Shown one piece after another: positions 42,502 to 50,240 of a stretch of 64,000 bases of DNA. Under the pieces are notes generated by a model, which did no database searches, was not told the origin of the DNA, and saw only the letters and a list, made by a program, of their open reading frames with translations. The position numbers were made by a program, and so were the translations under genes. The stretch's first letter is position 1. The number at the start of each line of letters is the position of its first letter. The DNA is from Prevotella sp. (GTDB taxonomy: Bacteria > Bacteroidota > Bacteroidia > Bacteroidales > Bacteroidaceae). The DNA lies in contig JAFZIY010000015.1 of NCBI GenBank assembly GCA_017554105.1, forward strand, positions 218,903 to 282,902, in the 5' to 3' direction.

Positions 42502-43275
42502 CTATGATATTTCAGGTTTTTCTTTCATGTTAAGATGCAGTTGGAAGATGGCTGGGATGAGGATGAGAAGGGAGAAAAGGACACTGAAGCCTGCTTTCAT
42601 CTCGCTGCCACCGTAAAGGTCGGCAAGACTCATGTCCTCGATGCTTGGGATGGTGCTGGCAACGATGAAGACCACGAGGTTGTTCACGCCGTGGATGATG
42701 ATGCCAGGCACCACGCTGTTGGTACGGATGAATACCCAGCCGAGCAGCAGTCCGAGCAGGAAGGCATGTGGCATCTGTGCGGGATTCATGTGTGCAATGC
42801 TGAAGAGTAGGGCGGAGATAACCACTGCCAGTTTCCAGTTCTTTCGCCAGTCCATCAGAGCGCGTATTACGGCACCGCGGAAGACCACCTCCTCGCAGAT
42901 GGGTGCGCAGATGGCAATGGCAATATAGCCGAGTGGTGTGCCGAACATTCCTTCCATGCCTTCCGACAGGTCGGGCAGGAAACTGAGATGCTCCTCAAGC
43001 CACACCGAGGGAATGATAGTACCTAACGAGGCGATACAGCACCACACCGCCACCTTCCAGGGCTTGGTGCGGACATAGTAACGGCTCACGGGACAGTACT
43101 TGCGCCAGATGAAGATGATGAACACCACAACGTTGGCTACTATCACTCCCCCGATAGTAACCATCGTGGAGGTCTCCGCTGTTGCGTGTGTGAGACTGTT
43201 TATGGTCTGTGCTGCCAATGCTCCAATCATTGAGACGAGGAGGAAGAGCAGTGTGTAGTAGATTGCCTTTCTCAT
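42502..43275 (-). CDS. CPBP-family intramembrane metalloprotease
   Basis: A 257-residue membrane protein with about eight hydrophobic segments. The CPBP/CAAX signatures are present: EEVVFRG near residue 127, FSIAHMNP near 158 and the HGVNN motif near 195. They supply the Glu, His and Asn residues of the metal site. Family members cleave prenylated or other small membrane substrates. It overlaps ribF by 4 bp. Confidence 0.87.
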   Translation of the reverse strand: MRKAIYYTLLFLLVSMIGALAAQTINSLTHATAETSTMVTIGGVIVANVVVFIIFIWRKYCPVSRYYVRTKPWKVAVWCCIASLGTIIPSVWLEEHLSFLPDLSEGMEGMFGTPLGYIAIAICAPICEEVVFRGAVIRALMDWRKNWKLAVVISALLFSIAHMNPAQMPHAFLLGLLLGWVFIRTNSVVPGIIIHGVNNLVVFIVASTIPSIEDMSLADLYGGSEMKAGFSVLFSLLILIPAIFQLHLNMKEKPEIS

Positions 43276-44216
43276 TCTTCGATGTCCTTTCCAAATTGTT
43301 CTTCCACTATCTGTGCGTCTTTCTGGAGTTGTTCCACCAGAGCCTCCTTTGACGGGAACGGCCTCTCGTTGCGCAGTTTATGCACGAAGGCGATACTGAT
43401 CATTTTCCCGTAGATGTCCTCATTGAAGTTCAGGATATGTACCTCCATGGACAGTTCTGTGCCGTTGAATGTCGGTCGGGTGCCGATGTTCATCATTGCG
43501 TGTTTCAGTTCCACCGTTCCCTCTATTCTCACTTTCACGGCATATACTCCTGGCGACGGTATCATCTTCAGCGTTGACTCTGGCTTGATATTTGCCGTTG
43601 GGAAACCGAGAGAGTGGCCGATATTGAACCCTTTCACCACCTTGCCAGTGAAGAAATAGGGATAACCGAGACAGTTCTCTGCCATCTCAATCTCTCCTTC
43701 CTGCAGGAAAGAGCGTATCACTGACGAACTGACGCTGATGCCATGCAACAGGAACGATGCCGCATTAGTTACCTCGATGCCCATCTCGCGCCCGTAGCGC
43801 ACATAGTCTTCGAATCCCTCGTTGCGATTGTGTCCGAAGCGGTTGTCATAGCCTATGATGAGCACCTCTACTCCAAGTTGCTCCTTAAGTATCTTTTCCA
43901 TGAAGTCACGTGCCGACAGCAGTGACATCTGCTTGGAGAAAGGCAGCACAACGCAGCGCTCTACCCCGGTCTTTGACAGTAGTAGCATCTTCTCATCGTA
44001 GGTCGATAGCAGTTGAGGCTGGAAATCACTTCCCAGCACCTGTCGCGGATGTTGGTCGAAGGTGATAACTGTTGACTGCAGTTCACGGTGCTCCGCCTCT
44101 TTCACCACTCGGTTTATCAGGAACCGATGTCCTCTGTGCACGCCGTCGAAAAAACCTATCGTGGCTACGCATGGAGTCTTATCGGCAATCCCTTCGTTCA
44201 GTGTTATTACTTTCAT
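43272..44216 (-). CDS. ribF: Bifunctional riboflavin kinase/FAD synthetase
   Basis: A 314-residue protein. The N-terminal FAD synthetase domain (about 10-170) has TIGFFDGVHRGHRFLI and a GYDNRFG motif. The riboflavin kinase domain (about 175-305) has GHSLGFPTANI and the PGVYAV strand. It makes FMN and FAD. It is the gene before the CPBP protease, with a 4-bp overlap, and 25 bp after the HAD phosphatase. Confidence 0.95.
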   Translation of the reverse strand: MKVITLNEGIADKTPCVATIGFFDGVHRGHRFLINRVVKEAEHRELQSTVITFDQHPRQVLGSDFQPQLLSTYDEKMLLLSKTGVERCVVLPFSKQMSLLSARDFMEKILKEQLGVEVLIIGYDNRFGHNRNEGFEDYVRYGREMGIEVTNAASFLLHGISVSSSVIRSFLQEGEIEMAENCLGYPYFFTGKVVKGFNIGHSLGFPTANIKPESTLKMIPSPGVYAVKVRIEGTVELKHAMMNIGTRPTFNGTELSMEVHILNFNEDIYGKMISIAFVHKLRNERPFPSKEALVEQLQKDAQIVEEQFGKDIEE

Positions 44217-44241
44217 ATCTTATGTAAGTTAGCCAGTATTC

Positions 44242-44859
44242 TTAAACCAAGTCAATCCACTTGTCTCCTTTGGGGTCGTGCAGTACGTTGATGCCGAGAC
44301 TTGATGCCGCGGCGCAGTTGGCTGCGGAGTCGTCGATGAACAATGTCTCCTCTGCTTTCAGTCCGGCATCGGCGAGCATGGCACTGAAAATCTCTTTCTG
44401 TGGTTTCACCATTCCCATCTTATACGACAGGAAGAGTTGCTCGAAGAAGTCGTCAATACCCCACTCATGGTCGCGGAAGAACTCATCGACCGACCTCTCC
44501 CAGTGAATCACATTGGTGTTGCTGAGCACGAAAAGCCGGTAGTCGTTCTTCAGACTCTCCAGTTTCCTCAGTTTCTCAATGGGGATGCCCGTGAGCAGTT
44601 CACCCCATGCCCATGCTATCTTCTCGTTGGTTGCCGTGCATCGTGGTGACTTGCGACGCACCTCATCGCAGAACTCCGGTACGCTGATGTCGCCCATCTC
44701 AAGGTCGTGAAACAGGTCTTCCTGCCTGCATTCGTCAACGTACACAGAGATTTCGTATGCCCCAATGCTGTTAAGGGCTGCGATGCAGCGTTCCTTGTCG
44801 AGTCCAACAAGGATACCGCCAAAGTCAAAAACGAGATTCTTTATATTCTTTTTGTCCAT
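44242..44859 (-). CDS. HAD-superfamily phosphatase, subfamily IA
   Basis: A 205-residue HAD protein. Motif I has Asp in VFDFGGILVGLD, but the second motif Asp is replaced (FDFGG in place of DxDG), as in many HAD-IA members with DFGG. Motif II is LFVLSNTN, and motif III/IV are KPQKEIF and FIDDSAANC. It probably dephosphorylates a small phosphorylated metabolite. The role beside ribF suggests flavin nucleotide phosphatase activity, which is inference. Confidence 0.87.
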   Translation of the reverse strand: MDKKNIKNLVFDFGGILVGLDKERCIAALNSIGAYEISVYVDECRQEDLFHDLEMGDISVPEFCDEVRRKSPRCTATNEKIAWAWGELLTGIPIEKLRKLESLKNDYRLFVLSNTNVIHWERSVDEFFRDHEWGIDDFFEQLFLSYKMGMVKPQKEIFSAMLADAGLKAEETLFIDDSAANCAAASSLGINVLHDPKGDKWIDLV

Positions 44860-44869
44860 AATTCTTTTT

Positions 44870-44904
44870 TAGGAGTATAGGAGTTAGGGAGTGTAGGAGT
44901 TTAG
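44870..44904. repeat. Spacer of TAGGAGT-type repeats
   Basis: This short spacer is made of TAGGAGTA, TAGGAGT, TAGGGAGT and GTAGGAGT units. Its 14-mer AGGAGTTAGGGAGT also occurs, reversed, at 8285-8298, in the spacer between the flippase and peptidase genes. Confidence 0.55.
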
Positions 44905-44907
44905 ACA

Positions 44908-47487
44908 TCAGTTTTGTAAATACCGCTTATCTCTCAACTTTCTTTTAGCCAGTCTCCACAACTCTCCTATCCACATCACCACAGATGTTGAGGCTATGAT
45001 TTTAAGCCATTCATGCCAGTTCATTCCGTCGGTGCGGAACATCTCACCGCCATACTCCACGATGAGCCATTGTCCTATCAGAATCATTGCCAGCACTATC
45101 AGCAGACCTTGGTTGCGATATAGATATCGGAATGCGCTGTGGTTGCTGCCCAGAGTCTTAGCATTGAACAGATTCCACACCTGAATCATCACGAATGTGG
45201 TGAAGAACAGTGTCAGTTCGTGCCGTTGTACACCTATTTCCACGTCATCGTATAGGCAATGGATGAGCATGGCGAACAGCACCAGGAAGAAGACGATGCC
45301 CTCGAAGATAATGCCCCACATCATAGGTCGTGTGATGATGAAGTCGTCTTGTGAGCGTGGTTTCTCTTTCATCACTTCCCGTGACGGCGGCAGAGAGGCG
45401 AGAGCCATTGCCGCGAAGGTGTCCATGATGAGGTTAACCCATAGTATCTGCGTCACTGTGAGTGGCAGTTCGGTGCCTATCAGCGATCCTGCCAGTACCA
45501 GTAGCAGTGCCGTGACGTTTACCACCAACTGGAAGAAGAGGAATCTCTGAATGTTCTTATATAGCGACCGTCCCCACATCACGGCGGAGGTGATGCTGCG
45601 GAACGAGTCGTCGAGCAGTGTCATGTCGCTGGCATGCTTTGCCACACTGGTGCCCGAGCCCAGCGACAGCCCCACGTGGGCATAGTTAAGTGCCGGTGCG
45701 TCATTCGTTCCGTCGCCGGTTACTGCCACCACGTTGCCTTGCCTCTGTAGCAACTGTACAAGTCTTTGCTTGTCTTGCGGACGGGCACGGCTTATCACCT
45801 TCAGGCTCTTTATCCGTTCCAGTGCCTCCTCATCACTGAGAGCGGCAAACTCCGCTCCTGTGATATGGAATCCCTCCGAAGGTTCTATTCCTATCTGCCT
45901 TGCAATCTCTATCGCTGTTCCTGATACGTCGCCAGTGACGATTTTCACCTCTATTCCTGCTTTGTGGCACTGTTCCACAGCCTCAGGAACATCCTCTCTC
46001 ACGGGGTCTGCCAGTGCTGCTATTGCCTGAAGTTGCATAGATTGTTCTTCTTCCTCCTTCATCGCCATTGCCAATGTGCGCATAGCCTTCTGCTGTTTCT
46101 CCTTCAGGAAAGCCTCTGCACGTTTGCGTTCCTCTTCGCTCAGGTGACACATTGCCATGATAATCTCTGGCGCACCCTTCACCAGCAGGTATCTCTGGCC
46201 ACCCGTTTCAACCGTCGTGCTCATCATCTTTCTCTCGGTGGAGAAAGGCAGTGAGTCGATGATTGTGGCATTACGGCGTATCTGTTCATAGTCACAACCT
46301 TCGTTCTGCACCCATTCCAGCAGTGCCCTTTCCGTGGGGTTGCCCACTCCGATATGTGCAGTGGTGTTCAGTGCTATAGCCATCGGCAGAGTCATCCTGT
46401 CTTTCACGCTGTCGCCAAGTGTCAGCATCTCCTCGACATTCATGCGGTTCTGTGTCAGCGTGCCTGTCTTGTCGGTGCATATCACGTTCACTGCTCCCAT
46501 TGTCTCACATGCATGCAGTTTCCTTACGAGGTTATTGCTCTTCAGCATGCGTCGCATATTCAGTGCGAGTGACAATGTCACAGCCATTGGAAGACCTTCA
46601 GGTACTGCCATTACGATGAGCGTCACAGCCATCATGAAGTATTTCAGCACCTCCTCAATCATGCCGATATAGTCGTCAGAATGCCACAGCGAGGTGTTTG
46701 TGATAATGTCGTGAAGGAGGAAAAGGACGAAAGCCACCACGGCAACGGTGATTCCTATCTTGCTGATGAGTTTTGCCAAACGGTCGAGTTGGTTGTGAAG
46801 CGGTGTCTTTACTCCTGTTTTCTCGTTGCTGCTGCGTGCCACATGACCTATCTCGGTATTGTCGCCGACAGCAGTCACCACGAATTCCGCCATGCCGTTC
46901 ATAACCATTGTCGAACGTAGCAACATGTTCTTCGGGAACGCCTCGTCGCCGGAATCGCTGTCGTCGGCATTGGCATGTTTTGATGTCAGTTGCTCTCCTG
47001 TCAGCGACGACTCGTCAATCTGTAGGTTAGAGGATATAACCAACCTTCCGTCTGCCGGCACTTCATCGCCTGTCTCCACGAGAACCACATCGCCAACCAC
47101 TACCTGACCACGTGGTATGTTCATTACATGTCCGTCGCGTCTCACCTTCACTGGCTGGTCTTCGTTGAATGATGTCAGAATACGGAACTTCCTTGCGGCA
47201 TCACGCTCAAAGTAGAATCCTATCGTGGTGGCAAGGAATATTGCGATGAAGATGCCTATAGTCTCCATGTATTCGCCCTTCACAATGGCGAGGACGAGCG
47301 AGATGGTGGCAGCCACAAGCAGTATCTGGATTATCGGGTCCTTGTATTTCTCAAGATACAGTTGCCACATCGAGGTCTTGCGCGGCGGTGTCAGAGTGTT
47401 GTCGCCATGTTTCTGGCGACTCTCCGTCACTTCCCTCTCGCTCAGTCCTTCGCGTGGAATTGCTATCTTGCTTTTTTCGATGCTCAT
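44908..47487 (-). CDS. Calcium-transporting P-type ATPase (PMCA/SERCA-like)
   Basis: An 859-residue P2-type ATPase. The actuator TGE is in SSLTGEQ near 160-166. Phosphorylation Asp339 is in CTDKTGTLTQN, a KGAPE nucleotide motif is near 445, and TGDGTNDAPAL is near 595. The membrane helix 4 motif VPEGLP (296-300) and ten hydrophobic segments fit Ca2+ ATPases. It should export Ca2+, although other divalent ions cannot be excluded. A -10 box TATTTTTG is at 47509-47516. Confidence 0.92.
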   Translation of the reverse strand: MSIEKSKIAIPREGLSEREVTESRQKHGDNTLTPPRKTSMWQLYLEKYKDPIIQILLVAATISLVLAIVKGEYMETIGIFIAIFLATTIGFYFERDAARKFRILTSFNEDQPVKVRRDGHVMNIPRGQVVVGDVVLVETGDEVPADGRLVISSNLQIDESSLTGEQLTSKHANADDSDSGDEAFPKNMLLRSTMVMNGMAEFVVTAVGDNTEIGHVARSSNEKTGVKTPLHNQLDRLAKLISKIGITVAVVAFVLFLLHDIITNTSLWHSDDYIGMIEEVLKYFMMAVTLIVMAVPEGLPMAVTLSLALNMRRMLKSNNLVRKLHACETMGAVNVICTDKTGTLTQNRMNVEEMLTLGDSVKDRMTLPMAIALNTTAHIGVGNPTERALLEWVQNEGCDYEQIRRNATIIDSLPFSTERKMMSTTVETGGQRYLLVKGAPEIIMAMCHLSEEERKRAEAFLKEKQQKAMRTLAMAMKEEEEQSMQLQAIAALADPVREDVPEAVEQCHKAGIEVKIVTGDVSGTAIEIARQIGIEPSEGFHITGAEFAALSDEEALERIKSLKVISRARPQDKQRLVQLLQRQGNVVAVTGDGTNDAPALNYAHVGLSLGSGTSVAKHASDMTLLDDSFRSITSAVMWGRSLYKNIQRFLFFQLVVNVTALLLVLAGSLIGTELPLTVTQILWVNLIMDTFAAMALASLPPSREVMKEKPRSQDDFIITRPMMWGIIFEGIVFFLVLFAMLIHCLYDDVEIGVQRHELTLFFTTFVMIQVWNLFNAKTLGSNHSAFRYLYRNQGLLIVLAMILIGQWLIVEYGGEMFRTDGMNWHEWLKIIASTSVVMWIGELWRLAKRKLRDKRYLQN

Positions 47488-47530
47488 TAATGGTAAATGA
47501 ATTAATGTGCAAAAATACGAAAAAATAATC

Positions 47531-47552
47531 AGTCGCCATGTGAATGGCGACT
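47531..47552. terminator. Bidirectional terminator, ATPase/GH105 spacer
   Basis: A perfect 9-bp stem (AGTCGCCAT at 47531-47539 with its complement at 47544-47552) with a 4-nt loop has T-tracts on both sides for either strand. It ends the GH105-DUF2264 gene on the minus strand. Confidence 0.8.
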
Positions 47553-47582
47553 TTTTTACACTTATTTAAGGTTAATCCAAAT

Positions 47583-49955
47583 TTACCATTTATCCCAAGT
47601 AGTTATTTGGTCTTTCCAGTTGTGGTCTTTCGGGAAATCCTCACCGTTCCATGCCTTCACCTGTGTCCACAGCTGTGCCGCATCGGTCCAGAAAGGATGG
47701 GTGGCAGGTAGTCCGAGGGGCATGAAACAGAGTGATGTCATGTAGAGTGAGCCGTTGTTGGTGTACCAGTCGGCGATGTCGGGCTGCTGACCACAGAAAC
47801 CGATGGTGAGATAGCCGTCCTTGAAATTATCCTGATTGTCGAACATACGGTGCATAACCTTCGTAAGTGCGGCACGTACCTGTCCTCTTGACAATCCCTC
47901 GGGCAGTCGGTCATACCATGCCAGGAGAGCCAGTGGCTGCATTACTGCTAGACGGTAAGGAATGCTGCGACCCACTACGGGGAATGTTCCCTCAGGTGAG
48001 ATGAAACGTTCCAGTATTATGGAATATTTCTGTGCACGCCGTAACTCACGGTCATAGTATTTCTTGTAGTCAAGGCGGCTGTTGTAGTGTGCATCCACCA
48101 TTGACTGCAATGTCTCAAGATACATCGGGTGGAAAACGTAACTGCTGTAGTAGTCGAAGGAGAAGGCGGGACCGTCGCTGTACCATCCGTCGCCCACATA
48201 CCACTCTTCCATCTTGCGGCATGCGGAGTTCACGCGGTATTCGTCACCATGAGCAATCTTGCGAAGGTCGGCATCTTCGGCTGTCGCCTTGAAAATAAGC
48301 CCTTCGATATTGCTTGAGAAAAGTAGCCAGTTGGTGTATGGCGGGTCAATGTTTCTCATCTTGGCAAACTCTTGCATGTAACGTTCCTTCGTCTTGTGGG
48401 GCAACGGTCGCCACAGCGCATCCCATGCCCTCAGGAAACTCTCGGCGATGTATGCCGCGTCAACGAGGTTCTGTCCTGCCACTCCCCAGCACAGATAGTC
48501 GGGGTTGTCGGGGTCAACGGCATTCTCATAACTTGCCAGTGCCCACTCTCTCAACTGCTTTCGCTTCTGTCCCTCCGCGCTGTTGTCATCGGGGAGTGCG
48601 AGCCATGGTGCGATGCCTGCCATCAGTCGGCCGAAACACTCCATGTAGGTGACGCGGATGTCGCGCCCGTCCCACGACGGTGACACCTCCACGCGCATGT
48701 TCTTCTGCAGTTCGCCGCGAGCCATATTGCTCAGCACAGGCTCGGCCATATTAAGCAACAGCGACACCCAGTAGGCACGGTCGCCTGTCGCCTGCGTTGT
48801 CGCAGCATTGCCGTCAGGCATTCCTTCGAGATAGCGCACATACTCGCATGCTGCCAACAGCCATGCTCCAGTGCCGAAGTTAGTCTCGGAGTTCTGGTTG
48901 ACCACCTGTCCTGGTATTGCCTTCTCACCTATCGGTTGCACGTAACCTATCCTGCCGTCGCGCTGCAGCGCCGTCTTGCTGAGGTAGTTCCATGCCTTCT
49001 TTATCACTGGCGCATAGTCAGCGGCGGAGAGAATACCATTGTTCACGCCCCATGTCAGTCCGTAACAGAAGAACGCCGTGCCACTGGTCTCGCATCCGGG
49101 AGCATGACTTTGGTCCATCATCGAACGTGTCCAGTAACCGTCAGCCTGCTGTAACTGTGCCACGGACTGTGCCATTGTCTTGAACTTCTGTTCGAAAAAA
49201 GCGCGGTGACGATAGTCGCGTGGCATGTCCTGCAGTACCTTTGCCAGTCCTGCCAGCACCCATCCGTCGCCTCGTGCCCAGAAGTCCTTTTTGCCTGTCG
49301 TTGTCTTATGCTGTGGGAAGACATACTTTGCGTCGCGGAAGTAAAGTCCTGTCTCGCTATCGAGCATTATGCTGTCGCTATAGCATATGTTCTTATATAA
49401 CTTATCCAGATAACGCTCGTCGCCTGTCATACGGTACATCTTCGTCATCACTGGCATTACCATATACAGTGCGTCGGCCCACCACCAGTAGTCGTTCGCG
49501 CTGCTTGCTACCTCGTATTCCATCACCTCACGGGCACGTGCCACACGTCGGTCGTCGGGCAGGATGCTGTAAAGGTCTATATAGGTTTGGAAACATATCT
49601 GCCAGTCGCCGAAGAGCACGTGCTGCTCGTCCTCTCCATACTGCTTGTACTCCCATTTCGCCTTGTCCTTCTCCTTTGCTCCCTGCCATTGGTTGTGCTG
49701 TGCCCACCGCTCACTGTACTGCATGTAGCGTTTTTCTCCAATAAGTCTGAAAACCTCCATGTTGCCGGTGTGATAGGCAGCCTCGTCCCAGAAGGCACGT
49801 GTCTCGGGCGAATGATTCTTCTGCCAGGTGTCGTTCACCTTCACAATCATCTGTCTCACCGCCTTCGCCTCCTTGTTGTCACCAGCGGCGACAGCCATAG
49901 AGCATAAAGACATAAGTACACAAATAGAAGTGAGATAAGTTGCGATTCGTTTCAT
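47583..49955 (-). CDS. GH105-DUF2264 two-domain secreted protein
   Basis: 790 residues from the Met at 49955, the start of the signal peptide (ends AVAA); 18 codons upstream are not needed. The first half (about 25-385) is an (alpha/alpha)6 GH105 unsaturated rhamnogalacturonyl hydrolase with its catalytic Asp in FWARGDGWV. The second half (about 400-790) is a DUF2264 domain, also helical and often found near pectin and heparin lyases. The fusion is uncommon. It probably cleaves unsaturated uronyl ends of pectic or polyuronate oligosaccharides, with a linked second activity. It is divergent from GH9, with about 285 bp between starts. Confidence 0.85.
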   Translation of the reverse strand: MKRIATYLTSICVLMSLCSMAVAAGDNKEAKAVRQMIVKVNDTWQKNHSPETRAFWDEAAYHTGNMEVFRLIGEKRYMQYSERWAQHNQWQGAKEKDKAKWEYKQYGEDEQHVLFGDWQICFQTYIDLYSILPDDRRVARAREVMEYEVASSANDYWWWADALYMVMPVMTKMYRMTGDERYLDKLYKNICYSDSIMLDSETGLYFRDAKYVFPQHKTTTGKKDFWARGDGWVLAGLAKVLQDMPRDYRHRAFFEQKFKTMAQSVAQLQQADGYWTRSMMDQSHAPGCETSGTAFFCYGLTWGVNNGILSAADYAPVIKKAWNYLSKTALQRDGRIGYVQPIGEKAIPGQVVNQNSETNFGTGAWLLAACEYVRYLEGMPDGNAATTQATGDRAYWVSLLLNMAEPVLSNMARGELQKNMRVEVSPSWDGRDIRVTYMECFGRLMAGIAPWLALPDDNSAEGQKRKQLREWALASYENAVDPDNPDYLCWGVAGQNLVDAAYIAESFLRAWDALWRPLPHKTKERYMQEFAKMRNIDPPYTNWLLFSSNIEGLIFKATAEDADLRKIAHGDEYRVNSACRKMEEWYVGDGWYSDGPAFSFDYYSSYVFHPMYLETLQSMVDAHYNSRLDYKKYYDRELRRAQKYSIILERFISPEGTFPVVGRSIPYRLAVMQPLALLAWYDRLPEGLSRGQVRAALTKVMHRMFDNQDNFKDGYLTIGFCGQQPDIADWYTNNGSLYMTSLCFMPLGLPATHPFWTDAAQLWTQVKAWNGEDFPKDHNWKDQITTWDKW

Positions 49956-49979
49956 CGTAGTAGTTTTTAATTTTGGTTG

Positions 49980-50010
49980 CAAAGATACGTAAAATCGAGA
50001 GCAGAACAAA
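49980..50010 (-). promoter_or_regulatory. Promoter of the GH105-DUF2264 gene
   Basis: On the minus strand TTTG (50010-50007), 19 bp, then TATCTTTG (49987-49980). The upstream box lies inside an 82-bp-spaced duplicated segment. Confidence 0.7.
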
Positions 50011-50120
50011 ACAAATTCATTTGTTTTTTATGCCGAGATGAAGTATCTTCGCGATGAAATCGCAGAGTACGTAAAATCGAGAGCAGAACAAAACAAAAAT
50101 GTTTTTTTATGCCGTGATGA
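49986..50120. repeat. Direct repeat, 82-bp offset, in the GH105/GH9 spacer
   Basis: TACGTAAAATCGAGAGC and the following CAGAACAAAACAAA occur at 49986-50014 and again at 50068-50096. Similar TTTTATGCCG and GATGAAG words follow each. The first copy carries a -33-type box of the minus promoter; the second has no matching -10 box. The offset is exactly 82 bp. Confidence 0.75.
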
Positions 50121-50205
50121 AGCATTAGATTATACGAAATGTATTATTTTGCTTAGTTAAATAAAAAAGAAGAATGTTATAAAGTGACATGTCAAGGAAA
50201 ATCAT

Positions 50206-50213
50206 TATCTTTG
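50206..50213 (+). promoter_or_regulatory. TATCTTTG box before GH9 gene
   Basis: TATCTTTG precedes the start by about 28 bp. No TTTG stands 19-20 bp upstream, so the promoter is incomplete by consensus. Confidence 0.45.
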
Positions 50214-50240
50214 CAATCAATATCATCAATGATTAAACCT

